64,000 nucleotides of DNA from Nocardioides mesophilus (GTDB lineage Bacteria; Actinomycetota; Actinomycetes; Propionibacteriales; Nocardioidaceae). The stretch covers positions 648,501 through 712,500 of the forward strand of contig NZ_CP060713.1 of NCBI RefSeq assembly GCF_014395785.1, read 5' to 3'. The notes beneath the pieces were generated by a model. The model saw only the letters and a list, made by a program, of their open reading frames with translations. It was not told where the DNA came from and did no database searches. A program made the translations under genes and the position numbers. Positions 16,327-26,231 of this stretch are shown here, piece after piece. Within the stretch, counting starts at the first letter, position 1. Each line of letters begins with the position of its first letter.

Positions 16327-18908
16327 ATGTCCGTGGCGACGACGCAGGGCCTGACCTCCGCCGAGGCAGTCCGTCGCCGCGAGGAGCACGGACCGAACCG
16401 GCTGCCGGCTCCGGAGCGGCCGTCCGCGGCCCGGCGACTGGCCGGGGAGCTCACGCACTTCTTCGCGTTGATGCTCTGGGTCGCCGCGCTGCTCGCCCTG
16501 GTCGCGGGCCTCCCCCAGCTCGGCATCGCGATCATGGCGGTGATCGTGCTGAACGCGGTCTTCGCCTTCATCCAGCAGGAACGGGCGGACCGGGCCGCCG
16601 ACCGGCTGCGCGAGATGCTGCCGACCCGGGTGTCGGTCTGGCGCGACGGTCGCCGCCGGGTGGTCGAGGCGGACGACGTCGTGGTCGACGACGTGCTGCT
16701 GCTGGAGAGCGGCGACCGGATCCCGGCGGATGCCGCCGTACGGACCGAGAACCGCCTGCTGGTGGACTCCTCGATGCTCACCGGGGAGAGCGTGCCGCGC
16801 GGGGCGCGGGTCGACGACCCGCTCTACGCCGGCACCTTCGTCGTCGAGGGCGACGCGCGCGCGGTCGTCACCGCCATCGGCGAGGAGACCCGGCTGGCCG
16901 GCATCGCCAGGCTCGCCACCTCCTCGCACAAACCGGACACCCCGCTGACCCGGGAGCTGAAGAAGGTGGTGCGGCTGGTCGCCGCGATCGCACTCGGAGT
17001 CGGGGGGCTGTTCCTGCTCATCTCGCTGCTCGTCGGCAACTCGCTGCAGGACGGCTTCGTCTTCGCCATCGGCGTCACGGTGGCACTGGTGCCCGAGGCG
17101 TTGCTCCCCACGGTGACACTGTCCCTGGCCTGGGGGTCGGAGCAGATGGCCAAGCGGCAGATCCTGGTCCGCAACCTGGAAGCGGTCGAGACGCTCGGCT
17201 CCACGACGTTCATCTGCACCGACAAGACCGGCACGCTGACCCGCAACCAAATGACGGTCGTCGAGGCCTGGACGCCGGCCGGCTCGGTGACGGTCAGCGG
17301 CTCGGGCTACGACCCGCAGGCACGGCTCGCCTGGTCCGCGCCCACAGCGCAGGGCCCGGGGCTCGAGCTCGCGATCGCCGGCATGCGCTGCTCCACCGGC
17401 TACGCGGTGCGGTCCAAGGGCGCCTGGGAGGCCCACGGCGACCCGATGGAGGCCGCCCTCGACGCGTTCGCCCGGCGTCAGGGGGTCGACACCGACGAGG
17501 ATCGGCGGCTGCACCCGGTGGACCTGCGCTTCCCCTTCGACCCCCGACTGCGGCGGATGTCGGTGGTGGTCGATGACGCCGTGGTGGTCAAGGGCGCCCC
17601 GGACAGCGTGCTGCCGCTCTGCCAGGACGCCGTGGACGCCCACGCCGTCGTGCAGGCGCTCACCGCGCGCGGGCTCCGGGTCCTCGCCGTCGCCACCAGG
17701 CCGTGCGGCGCCCGCACCCCCACCGGCCCCGACGACCTCGGCGTGCACCTGCGCCTGCTGGGTCTCGTCGCGTTGGAGGACCCACCGCGCGAGGAGGTCG
17801 TCGAGGCCCTGGCTGCTTGCCGCCGCGCCGGCGTGAGCGTGGCGATGGTCACCGGTGACCACCCCGCGACCGCCGCCGCGATCGCCGACGAGGTCGGGTT
17901 GCGGCGCCCCGGCGCCCCGGTCCTGATCGGCGCGGAGCTTCCCGAGAACGACCGGATCCTCGCCGCCCACCTGGACCACGACGGCCTGGTCGTCGCCCGG
18001 GTCTCCCCGAGGACAAGCTCCGGATCGCGAAGGCGCTGCGCACCCGCGGGCACGTGGTCGCGATGACCGGCGACGGGGTCAACGACGCCCCGGCGCTGCA
18101 CGAGGCCGACATCGGGGTCGCGATGGGCCGGTCCGGCACCGACGTCGCCCGCGAGGCGGCCGACCTGGTGCTGCTCGACGACTCCTTCGCGAGCATCGTC
18201 GCCGGAATCGAGCAGGGCCGCGCGACGTACGTCAACATCCGCCGGTTCCTCACCTACCACCTGACCGACAACGTCGCGGAGCTCACGCCGTTCCTGGTCT
18301 GGGCGCTGTCGGGCGGCAGCTTCCCGCTCGCGCTGGGCGTGCTGCAGATCCTGGCCCTCGACCTCGGCACCGACACCCTGTCCGCCGTCGCCCTCGGTGC
18401 CGAGCCACCGGCACCGCACCTGCTGGACGGCCCGCCGGTCACCGGCCGGCTGATGAACCGCACCGTGCTGCGGCGGGCGTTCGGGCTGCTGGGTCCGTTG
18501 GAGGCGACGATGTCCATGCTGGCGTTCGTGGTCTGCCTGCTGACCGCCGGCTGGACCGTCGGGAGTGCCTTCCCCTCCGGCCACCAGCTGACCGCCGCCT
18601 CCGGCGCCGCGTTCCTGACCGTCGTGGTCGCCCAGTCCGCGAACGCGTTCGCCTGCCGCAGCTCGACGCTGTGGCCCGGCGCCCTCGGCTGGTCGACCAA
18701 CCGGCTGCTGGTCCCGGCCATCTCCGCGGGCGCGGCCTTCTCCCTGGCGCTCCTGCTGGTGCCGCCCCTGGCCCGCGTGCTCGACCAGAGCACACCCCCG
18801 CTGGTCGGCTGGGTGATCGCGTTGCTCGCCGCCCCGACCCTGATCGGGGTCGACGCCCTGGACAAGTCGATCCGGTCCCGGCGCCCGCGACCCGCGCACC
18901 AACGCTGA
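16327..18908 (+). pseudogene. Cation-transporting P-type ATPase, interrupted by one frameshift near 18006
   Basis: Restoring one base gives about 860 aa, the normal length for a P2-type ATPase. Visible motifs: N-terminal cation ATPase domain, LTGES (A domain), VPEALLPTV in the M4 helix, the phosphorylated Asp in DKTGT (D at about residue 299), KGAP in the N domain, and [11 protein letters not shown] and the C-terminal membrane helices in the second frame. The frames meet at VARVSP then [10 protein letters not shown], where CCCC (18005-18008) appears one base short. The start ATG is preceded by GGGAGGGG. The ion is unknown; similarity to CtpF-like pumps is only inferred. Confidence 0.85.
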
Positions 18909-18982
18909 GCCCGGCAGTCGCCGCCCCACCTGCGCGCGACGCGTGGTCCCCCTTCCCGGCGGCGGCCCGGCCCGGAATATCC

Positions 18983-18996
18983 GTGGCCCTGGGCCC
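18983..18996. promoter_or_regulatory. DosR/DevR-like palindrome upstream of the PPOX gene
   Basis: GTGGCC-CT-GGGCCC, 12 nt before the ATG at 19008. Similar to the site at 52488-52501. Weak on its own, since GC-rich words of this kind are common here. Confidence 0.25.
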
Positions 18997-19007
18997 CTTC
19001 ACGCTGC

Positions 19008-19427
19008 ATGGAGATCGAGCAGGCACTGCAGGCGGCACGCCGTCACCACCAGTCGACCCTCGCCACGCTGCGCAACGACGGCCGTCCTCAGCTGTCCAAC
19101 GTGCTGCACGGCGTCGGGGACGACGGCATCATCCGGATCTCGACGACCGCGGACCGGGCGAAGTACGCCAACCTCCGGCGTCGGCCCTGGGCGGCGCTCC
19201 ACGTCAACGGCGACGACTTCTGGTCCTACGCCGTGCTCGAAGGCGACGTGACCCTCTCGGCCGTCGCGGCCTCCGCCGAGGACGACACGGTCGAGGAGCT
19301 GGTCGCGCTCTACCGGTCGCTGCAGGGCGAGCATCCCGACTGGGCCGACTACCGCGCCGCGATGGTCCGCGAGCGGCGCCTGGTCATCCGGCTCCGTCCC
19401 ACGCACGCCTACGGCCTGCTGCGATGA
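19008..19427 (+). CDS. PPOX-class (pyridoxamine-phosphate-oxidase-like) F420/FMN-dependent protein
   Basis: A 139-aa split-barrel protein. The N-terminal strand STLATLRNDGRPQLSNV and the segment IRISTTADRAKYANLRRRPW match the actinobacterial PPOX/F420-dependent family, where this region binds the cofactor phosphate. It likely reduces a small molecule using F420H2 or binds flavin; the substrate is unknown. It lies 100 nt after the ATPase end, so independent transcription is plausible. Confidence 0.85.
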   Translation: MEIEQALQAARRHHQSTLATLRNDGRPQLSNVLHGVGDDGIIRISTTADRAKYANLRRRPWAALHVNGDDFWSYAVLEGDVTLSAVAASAEDDTVEELVALYRSLQGEHPDWADYRAAMVRERRLVIRLRPTHAYGLLR

Positions 19428-19437
19428 CCGGGGCGGG

Positions 19438-21048
19438 TCAGCCGATCGTCACGACGCTGGAGCCGTCCGCCGCCGCCACGGTCCTGCTGCCCAGGTAGCG
19501 GACCCGCAGGGTGCGCTCGCCGGCGGGCAGGTCCCGGGTGACCGAGCGCGCCCGGCCCTCCACCAGCGGCAGCTGGGCGAGGAGCCGGCCGCCCGACCAG
19601 ATCCGGACCAGACCCTCGACCGGTGCGACCGCGGCCGCGGAGACCTTGACGACCACCTTGACCTTGCCGGTGCCGGGGACCGCGCGCAGCCTCATGACGG
19701 GCTCGGACCTGACCACGCCGGTCGCAGCGGTCCGGGTCCGCAGCGGGGTGTAGCCCGGCCGGGCGTACGTGAGCACCCCGCGGATCCGAGCGCCGAGGTC
19801 CTCGGCGGTCAGCTGGTACGTCGGGGCGGTCGCGCCGTCGATGCGCGCGCCGTCGCGCTGCCACTCCACGACCACGGACTCCGCGTCCGGCGTCGCCGCG
19901 GGGACCTCGAGGGCGAGGGGCTCCGCCAGCCGCGGCACGCCGGTGATCGACGGCGTCTCGACCGGTGCGAACGTGCCGGGGTCGACCGGGCCGACCGGGC
20001 CGGTGTTGAGCCGGACCAGGTCGTAGCCCTCACGTCTGGCCGTGGCCCGCACCGTCAGGCTCTTTCCCACCAGGTCGGGTCCGACCGCGAGGCTGGGCGA
20101 GGTGGCTCCGCGGACGGCGACCCCGTCGGCGTACCACTTCAGGTTCACCCGGTCCGGCGTCGGCGACCACTGCCCCGACGTGGCGGTGACGGTGCCGTCG
20201 ACGACCGGATCGCCGCTGACCACCGGCGGCACGGTGTTCACCAGCTGCCCGGGCAGGACCGCTGCGGTCCCTGCGGACGTCGCCGAGGCCACCGCGTACC
20301 CCAGCGCGGACGCGGTCACCCGGACCGCGATCGTCGAGCCCTCGAGGTCGGGGGCCGGCGTGAACGTGGCCGAGGTGGCGCCGGGGATGTCCGCTCCGTC
20401 GGCCAGCCACTGGTAGGACAGCGTGGGTGTGACCGGCGACCAGGTGCCGGCCGTCGCGGTCAGGACGCTGCCGACCTTGGCGACTCCGGTGATCGTCGGG
20501 CCGGTTGTGCTGCGCAGTGCCACGTCGTTGAAGTGCACGAAGCCGCTGGGCCAGCCGCGTCCCGACTTGGTGATCCGGGCCCAGGAGAAGTCCCCGCCCC
20601 AGCTGTCCTGGGAGACGACGATCTCGGTGGCGGACACCACCTGCTCGACGTAGGCCACGTGGCCCGCGGAGCCGGCCGGCCACACGCCGGCCTTCCACCA
20701 CGCCACCGCGCCGACCCGCGGCGTCGCGTCCGTGATCGAGGCCATCGCGCTGCCCCAGTTCGTCGCGTTGCCGCTGCCGGACCACGGGCGGGTGTTCGGC
20801 AGCCCGCTCTTGACCATCCGGTAGGCCGCGTAGTTCGTGCAGTTGTGGCCTGAGTACATCCGCCAGTACATCGTCGAGCTGACCGAGGCGTAGCCCGCGG
20901 AGCTCATGCCGGCTCGTGCGCACGCGCTGTAGCCCAGGCAGAGCCGCGTGGAGTCCGCCGAGGCCGGAGCGCTCAGCGGTCCGGCGAGCCACGAAAGGGC
21001 GAGCATCAGGCTGGTGAGGGCGCCGACGAGGCGCGAGCGATGAGACAC
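19438..21048 (-). CDS. Secreted CHAP-domain protein with Ig-like repeats
   Basis: A 536-aa protein from GTG 21048. A signal peptide ends near ASA (about residue 31). The CHAP amidase/peptidase domain follows: catalytic Cys in HNCTNYAAYR, His in GHVAYVEQV, and WGGDFSWARI near its end. About four beta-rich repeats follow, each of the type 'VGSVLTATAGTWSP..YQWLADG..I.GAT' found in actinobacterial cell-surface proteins, with a last Ig-like domain. It likely acts on peptidoglycan or binds the wall. TACACT lies 7 nt before the GTG; an ATG at 21078 is in frame but upstream of it. Confidence 0.88.
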   Translation of the reverse strand: MSHRSRLVGALTSLMLALSWLAGPLSAPASADSTRLCLGYSACARAGMSSAGYASVSSTMYWRMYSGHNCTNYAAYRMVKSGLPNTRPWSGSGNATNWGSAMASITDATPRVGAVAWWKAGVWPAGSAGHVAYVEQVVSATEIVVSQDSWGGDFSWARITKSGRGWPSGFVHFNDVALRSTTGPTITGVAKVGSVLTATAGTWSPVTPTLSYQWLADGADIPGATSATFTPAPDLEGSTIAVRVTASALGYAVASATSAGTAAVLPGQLVNTVPPVVSGDPVVDGTVTATSGQWSPTPDRVNLKWYADGVAVRGATSPSLAVGPDLVGKSLTVRATARREGYDLVRLNTGPVGPVDPGTFAPVETPSITGVPRLAEPLALEVPAATPDAESVVVEWQRDGARIDGATAPTYQLTAEDLGARIRGVLTYARPGYTPLRTRTAATGVVRSEPVMRLRAVPGTGKVKVVVKVSAAAVAPVEGLVRIWSGGRLLAQLPLVEGRARSVTRDLPAGERTLRVRYLGSRTVAAADGSSVVTIG

Positions 21049-21156
21049 GGATGGGAGTGTAGTGACGAAATAGCACATGAGTGAAGAGTTGGGAAAATTG
21101 TCAAGCGCGACACGCGTGGCGTCGCACTCTTCTCGGCGTCCGGTTCGGCGCGGTTC

Positions 21157-21966
21157 TCAGATGGAGTCGGAGTGCCGCACGGCGCCGGGGTCGATCACGA
21201 GATACGGGTCGCCCAGGGCACCGAGCAGCCTCCCGTCCGGGTGCAGCACCGGCCCGTCCTCGAGATCGGCCACCAGGACGGTGACGTTGTCCCGCCCGCC
21301 GTTGGCCAGTGCCGCGTCGACGAGGGCCGAGGCCGCCTCCTGCGGGTCCGGGAGCCCCAGGGCGCGGCCCATCTCGGCCTCCGCGACCAGGTCGGAGAGC
21401 CCGTCGCTGCACAGCATCAACCGGTCCCCGACCCGCAGGTCGGCCTGGAAGACGTCCGGCACCGGGTCGGAGTCGGCGTCCACCGAGCGCAGCACCACGG
21501 AGCGGTAGGGGTGGGTCGGCACCTGCTCACGGGTGAGCTGCCCTTCGTCGATCAGCGCCTGCACGACGGTGTGGTCGGTGGTCAGCTGCTCCAGCCGTCC
21601 CTCCCGCCACCGGTAGCCGCGCGAGTCACCGATGTGGGCCATCACCACCTCGTCGCCGTGGGCCAGCGCAGCGGTCAGGGTGGTGGCCATCCCGGTGCGA
21701 CCGGGATCCGCCTCCACCCCGGCCCGCAGCTGCTCGTGCGCGACCCGGACGGCGTCGGTGAGCAGCTGCCGCAGGTCTCGGGAGGCGGCGTCCGCGGACA
21801 GCGCGCTGACGACGTACGCCGTCGTGGCCGACGCGACCTCGCCCGCGGCCGCCCCGCCGACGCCGTCGGCGACCAGCTGCAGGTACGGCCCCGCGAACCC
21901 GGAGTCCTCGTTGTTGTCGCGGACGAGACCGACGTCCGAGCGCGCGCCGGAGGCGAACCTGAGCAT
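21157..21966 (-). CDS. PP2C-family Ser/Thr protein phosphatase (PstP-like)
   Basis: A 269-aa soluble protein. PP2C motifs appear in order: VRDNNEDSGF (metal-binding Asp), VADGVGGAAAGE, AHIGDSRGYRW, CSDGLSDLV, and GGRDNVTVLV. It lacks the C-terminal membrane segment of PstP, so it is a free phosphatase. It would oppose Hanks-type kinases; no kinase is adjacent. A tail of about 30 residues after the catalytic core is unassigned. Confidence 0.93.
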   Translation of the reverse strand: MLRFASGARSDVGLVRDNNEDSGFAGPYLQLVADGVGGAAAGEVASATTAYVVSALSADAASRDLRQLLTDAVRVAHEQLRAGVEADPGRTGMATTLTAALAHGDEVVMAHIGDSRGYRWREGRLEQLTTDHTVVQALIDEGQLTREQVPTHPYRSVVLRSVDADSDPVPDVFQADLRVGDRLMLCSDGLSDLVAEAEMGRALGLPDPQEAASALVDAALANGGRDNVTVLVADLEDGPVLHPDGRLLGALGDPYLVIDPGAVRHSDSI

Positions 21967-22071
21967 CCCGAGAGCCTTCCTGGCGAGCAGTGGACCCTCA
22001 GGTTACGGGTGGATCTGGGCCAGGCACAGCCGGAGGGATTGCCGGGCGTGGCCGCTGGGCACACGTGCGCC

Positions 22072-22332
22072 ATGTCGCAGATCCAGCACGGGACCGCCAC
22101 GGGCTACGAGTCGGGCGGTTGCCGGTGCACGGAGTGCCGTGAGGCGGCCATGAGCGCACGCCGCGAAGTTCGACTGCGGCGGCGGCAGCGGGTGGCCGAG
22201 GGGGACCGCCCGGTGGCTCACGGCACCTGGGCCGGCTACCTCACCGACAAGTGCCGGTGCGAGCTCTGCCGGGCGTTCCGCTCGGCGTACATGAAGGACT
22301 ACCGCGCCCGGAAGGCCGCCGCCCGGCCCTGA
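22072..22332 (+). CDS. Small protein with two tandem HGTxxGY...CRCxxCR motifs
   Basis: An 86-aa basic protein. It contains two copies of one module: HGTATGYESGGCRCTECREA and HGTWAGYLTDKCRCELCRAF, each with a CxCxxC cluster plus the upstream His, consistent with zinc binding. Each module is followed by an Arg/Lys-rich helix. Single-copy versions are common in actinobacteria and their phages, where they are annotated as hypothetical; I infer a nucleic-acid-binding zinc protein. It is divergent from the phosphatase gene. Confidence 0.75.
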   Translation: MSQIQHGTATGYESGGCRCTECREAAMSARREVRLRRRQRVAEGDRPVAHGTWAGYLTDKCRCELCRAFRSAYMKDYRARKAAARP

Positions 22333-22402
22333 TCGGTGGCTGCGCGTGAGGCGATGATTGCGTTCACGCATTCATCCCGGCCGCGCTGGGTAGTCGGTCT
22401 CC

Positions 22403-23299
22403 ATGGAGAACCCCGCACCGCTCGCCACCGTCGACACCAGCACCGCCGTCCTGCTCGCCCTGTGCTCGACGCTGGTGCTCGCCGCCCTGCACCTGCTCGC
22501 CTCCCGGATCCGGAAGCTGCCGCTGGTTCCTCAACGGGCCACGGTGTCCTTCGCCGGCGGCCTGGCGGTCTCCTACGTCTTCCTGCACCTCCTGCCCGAG
22601 CTCGCCGAGGGCAACGAGAACCTCAAGGAGCTCTTCGGCGAGGGCGGTTCGCCCACCCCGCTGCTCGAGCTGGGGATCTTCTTCGTGGCCCTGGTCGGCT
22701 TCTGCCTCTTCTACGGCCTCGAGCGGCTCGCCGAGCGCGTCACCGGCGGCCAGGCGGCGAGCGTGGCACGGGAGCTCGCCTACGCCAGGACCGGTGCCGG
22801 CGGACCGGACCAGGCCGGCCCCGCCGCGACCGTGCCGCCGGCCGCCGCGGACCCGGCCGGCTCCGGCGACCGCACGGCCGTGTTCTGGCTGCACCTGGGC
22901 AGCTACCTGCTCTACAACTTCGTCATCACCTACACGCTGCCGCTCACCTACCGCACCGGTGTCGCGTTCGCGGTGCTGTTCACGGTGGCGATGGGCTTGC
23001 ACTTCGTGCTCTCCGACCGGGGCCTGGAGGAGCACTACGGAGCGCAGTTCGACCGGCCGCTCCCCCGTCTTCTGCTCGCCGGGGCGCTGCTCGTCGGCTG
23101 GGGCGCCGCCGCGCTCTTCGCGCCCACGCACGCGGTCACCGTCAGCGTGCTGACCGCGTTCCTCGCCGGCAGCGTGCTGCTCAACGTGTTCAAGGAGGAG
23201 ATCCCCGCGGCCCGCAGCTCCTCGCTGGCCTGGTTCCTCACCGGACTCGGTTTCTACGCCGCCCTGCTGGCGACGATCACCTACCTCGGCGAGGGCTGA
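22403..23299 (+). CDS. Polytopic membrane protein, possibly ZIP-like
   Basis: A 298-aa protein with about eight predicted membrane helices and a Pro/Ala/Gly-rich loop (about 130-155). The segment SFAGGLAVSYVFLHLLPELAEG recalls ZIP-family helix 2/3 (GGxxLxxAFLHLLPE), and NVFKEEIPA occurs near the last helices, but the classic ZIP metal-site motifs (HNxxDG, HExPHE) are not evident. Transport function is therefore uncertain. Its 3' end overlaps the convergent PAP2 gene by about 23 nt. Confidence 0.6.
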   Translation: MENPAPLATVDTSTAVLLALCSTLVLAALHLLASRIRKLPLVPQRATVSFAGGLAVSYVFLHLLPELAEGNENLKELFGEGGSPTPLLELGIFFVALVGFCLFYGLERLAERVTGGQAASVARELAYARTGAGGPDQAGPAATVPPAAADPAGSGDRTAVFWLHLGSYLLYNFVITYTLPLTYRTGVAFAVLFTVAMGLHFVLSDRGLEEHYGAQFDRPLPRLLLAGALLVGWGAAALFAPTHAVTVSVLTAFLAGSVLLNVFKEEIPAARSSSLAWFLTGLGFYAALLATITYLGEG

Positions 23300-23872
23300 T
23301 CGGCTCCGCGAGCACGGCGGTCAGGGTGGCGGCCACCGTCGCACCGAGGAGCACGCCACCGACCGCGTCGATCGGGAAGTGCGCGCCCTGGCGGACCCGC
23401 ACCCACGCGCAGACAGCGGCCACGGTGACGGTGGCGGCGTTCACCGACCGGGGCAGGAACGGGGCTGCGAGCAGCACCCCGGTGGTCGCGATCGCGGCGT
23501 GGCCGGAGGGTACGACGGACCCTCGGTCGGCGCGTCGTCGCGCAGCTCGACCTCGTCGTCGACCCGGGCCGGACGCGGACGTTGCAGGATCTTCTTGAGG
23601 CCGACCTCCAGCGCCTTCTCCAACGGCAGCGCGCAGGCCGCCCTCAACGCCAGGTGCGGCCGCCCGGTGGCCAGCCCGCCCACCGCCAGCACCGGCAGCG
23701 TCCACGGGGTGCCGAGCTGCTGAGGCACGCGGAGGACCGCGTGCCGCCGGGCCCCGTGGTTGGCCGTCGAGAACACGGCCTGCTCCACCGGACCCGGGCG
23801 GCCGCGGAACAGCACCCCGGTCCCGACGTACGCCCCCGCGGCGAGCACGGCGGTCCCGCTCACGCGACTCAT
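23277..23872 (-). pseudogene. PAP2-family phosphatase, interrupted by one frameshift near 23509
   Basis: With one base restored the product is about 198 aa. The three PAP2 catalytic motifs are all present but in two frames: KKILQRPRP (KxxxxxxRP) in the first, then PSGHAAIATTG and the SRxxxxxHxxxD-like RVRQGAHFPIDAVGG in the second. The switch occurs at TAC-CC-TCC (plus-strand GGG at 23508-23510), where one base is missing. It probably acts on a lipid phosphate at the membrane. It is followed 15 nt upstream on the same strand by an SDR gene. Confidence 0.85.
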
Positions 23873-23887
23873 CCGATCCCCCTGACC

Positions 23888-24841
23888 TCAGGCGTCGCGG
23901 CGGGAGGAGGCGAGCCCACCGAGCTGGGCGAGCGCGTTGCGGGCGATGCCCACGAGCGCGCTGCCCTGCTCGCCGTGCAGCCGGTTGCGCTCCGGGTCCG
24001 GGTCCAGCACGTTTCCGGTGGTGGGCTCGACCGGCGTGGTGCGGTCTTTGGCGGCCAGCGTGAACAGCGGGCCCACCAGCACGTCGAACGCCCAGGGCAT
24101 CGCCGTGAAACCGAACCGCATCACGTTGTTGGCGATCCCGACCTGGGACCGGCCCCGGCCGTGCTCGACCTGGTGGAGGACCGCCTTGGCGACCTTCTCC
24201 GGCGAGGCCACCGGCGGCGGCGGCCGGCCGACGAAACCGGCGTAGTTGGCGGCCTGCAGGTAGATCGGGGTGTCCACGCCGCCCGGGGCGATGTAGCCGA
24301 CGTGCACGTCGGGCAGGTCGCGGTTCTCGAGCTGCAGGTGCCGGGCCAGGGAGCGCACCCCCCACTTGCTGACCGCGTAGGCGCTCATCGTGGGGGTCGC
24401 GATGTGGCCGATCACCGAGCCGATCAGGATCAGCGAGCCCTCCTGCTGGCGCCGCAGCACGGGCAGCACGTGCCGGGCCACGGTCGCGGAGCCGAGCAGG
24501 TTGGTCCGGATGACGCCCTCGAAGACGTCGGCGGGCACCTCCTCCAGCCGCCCGTAGGCGACCACTCCGGCGCTGTTCACGACCGCGTCGATGCGGCCGT
24601 GCCGGCCCAGCACCTCGGTGACCATCTTGTCCATCGCCTCGTTGTCGGCGACGTCCGCGGCGACCACCATCGTCGAGGCCGCACCCGCCGTCTCGCACTC
24701 GGACTCGGTGCGCAGCAGCGCGGACCGTCCGCGGGCCACCAGCACCAGGTGCTCACCGGCCCGGGCCGCGCGGTGCGCGACGGCCCGGCCGATGCCGCTG
24801 GAAGCCCCGGTGACGACGACGACCTTGGGTCCCACGGTCAC
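23888..24841 (-). CDS. Short-chain dehydrogenase/reductase (SDR)
   Basis: A 317-aa classical SDR. It shows TGASSGIGRAVA (cofactor binding, residues about 11-22), VVNSAGVVAYG, and the catalytic Ser...YxxxK as GSVIGHI...YAVSKWG. A C-terminal extension of about 70 residues is longer than in minimal SDRs. The GTG start overlaps the stop of the upstream alcohol dehydrogenase by 4 nt, so the two are coupled. The substrate is unknown. Confidence 0.9.
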   Translation of the reverse strand: MTVGPKVVVVTGASSGIGRAVAHRAARAGEHLVLVARGRSALLRTESECETAGAASTMVVAADVADNEAMDKMVTEVLGRHGRIDAVVNSAGVVAYGRLEEVPADVFEGVIRTNLLGSATVARHVLPVLRRQQEGSLILIGSVIGHIATPTMSAYAVSKWGVRSLARHLQLENRDLPDVHVGYIAPGGVDTPIYLQAANYAGFVGRPPPPVASPEKVAKAVLHQVEHGRGRSQVGIANNVMRFGFTAMPWAFDVLVGPLFTLAAKDRTTPVEPTTGNVLDPDPERNRLHGEQGSALVGIARNALAQLGGLASSRRDA

Positions 24842-26019
24842 GGCTTGAGCACCACCTTGATGCAGCCGTCCTGCTTCTTCTGGAACATCTCGTACGCCGC
24901 GGGCGCCTCCTCGAGCGGGAGCCGGTGGGTGGCCAGCGTCTCGACGCCGAGCACGTCCTCGCCCTGCTCGAGGACCTTGGCGATCTCCTCGGTCCAGCGC
25001 TTCACGTGGCACTGGCCGAAGCGCATCGTGATGCCGCGGTCGAAGATCTCCATCATCGGCATCGGGTCGACCTCGCCGCCGTACACCCCGCTCACCGAGA
25101 CCGTGCCGCCGCGGCGGACCGACTTGATAGAGCTGCGCAGCGCGGCGAGTCGGTCGATCGCCATCTTGTCGGTCATCGGCCGGGCGATGGCGTCCGGCAG
25201 CAGCCCGACCGCGCCGATGGCGGCCTTGGCGATCGGCGAGCCGTGCGCCTCCATGCCGACCGCGTCGACGGTGCCGTCCGCGCCGCGGCCCTGGGTGAGG
25301 TCCAGGATCGCCCCGACCACGTCGGAGGTGGTCTCCATGTCGATCACCTCGACGCCGTACGAGCGGGCCAGCTCCAGACGTTCCGGCACGCGGTCCACGC
25401 CGATCACGCGGCGGCCTGCGTTCTTCGCGATCCGGCAGGTCAGCTGGCCGACCGGCCCGAGGCCGAAGACCGCGACGGTGCCCTCCTCGGGCACGTCGGC
25501 GTACTCGAAGGCCTGCCAGGCGGTCGGCAGGATGTCGGAGAGGTAGAGGTAGCGCTCGTCGGCGGCGCCCTCGGGCACCTTGACCGGGCCGAACTGGGCC
25601 TGCGGGACGCGCAGGTACTCCGCCTGGCCGCCGGGGACCGAGCCGTAGAGCTCGGTGTAGCCGAACAGCGACGCGCCCTTGCCGGTCTTGTAGTTCTGGG
25701 TGGTCTCGCACTGGGCGAACAGGCCGCGCGAGCACATCCAGCAGGAGCCGCAGGAGATGTTGAACGGCACCACGACCCGGTCACCGGGCTTGATGTCGTG
25801 CACCTCGGCGCCGACCTCCTCGACCACGCCCATGGTCTCGTGACCGAGCACGTCGCCGGGCTTGAGGAACGGCCCGAGCACCTCGTACAGGTGCAGGTCG
25901 GATCCGCAGATCGCAGTGCTCGTCACCTTGATGACGGCATCGGTCGGCTTCTCGATCCGCGGGTCGGGAACCTCCTCGACCGAGACCTTCCGCTTGCCCT
26001 GCCAGGTGAGTGCGCGCAT
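24838..26019 (-). CDS. Zinc-dependent alcohol dehydrogenase (formaldehyde-dehydrogenase-like)
   Basis: A 393-aa MDR protein. Catalytic-zinc residues are in CGSDLHLY and GHETMGVVEEVG; the structural-zinc cluster is CGSCWMCSRGLFAQC; and the Rossmann motif GLGPVGQLTCRIAKNAG binds NAD(P). Its length and the inserted segment after the structural zinc match the glutathione-independent formaldehyde dehydrogenase-like subgroup. It forms an operon with the SDR and possibly the PAP2 gene. AGAGGAA precedes the ATG. Confidence 0.92.
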   Translation of the reverse strand: MRALTWQGKRKVSVEEVPDPRIEKPTDAVIKVTSTAICGSDLHLYEVLGPFLKPGDVLGHETMGVVEEVGAEVHDIKPGDRVVVPFNISCGSCWMCSRGLFAQCETTQNYKTGKGASLFGYTELYGSVPGGQAEYLRVPQAQFGPVKVPEGAADERYLYLSDILPTAWQAFEYADVPEEGTVAVFGLGPVGQLTCRIAKNAGRRVIGVDRVPERLELARSYGVEVIDMETTSDVVGAILDLTQGRGADGTVDAVGMEAHGSPIAKAAIGAVGLLPDAIARPMTDKMAIDRLAALRSSIKSVRRGGTVSVSGVYGGEVDPMPMMEIFDRGITMRFGQCHVKRWTEEIAKVLEQGEDVLGVETLATHRLPLEEAPAAYEMFQKKQDGCIKVVLKP

Positions 26020-26231
26020 GAGTGCTGTTCCTCTTTCCGGTTCCGTGGAGTCCCCGTGTCCTGGGAACGACGTCTACTCCCTGGGGTACCCGAGGGCGCT
26101 GTCGCTACACCACGCTCGACGTCCACCCAGGATGCGCACCCCTCCCCCGGCGCTTGGCCGGTCGGGCAGGATCAGCGGTGAGACGTCGTACGCCGCCCGC
26201 GGCACCGAGCAGGGAGGGCAGGATCCGCACC

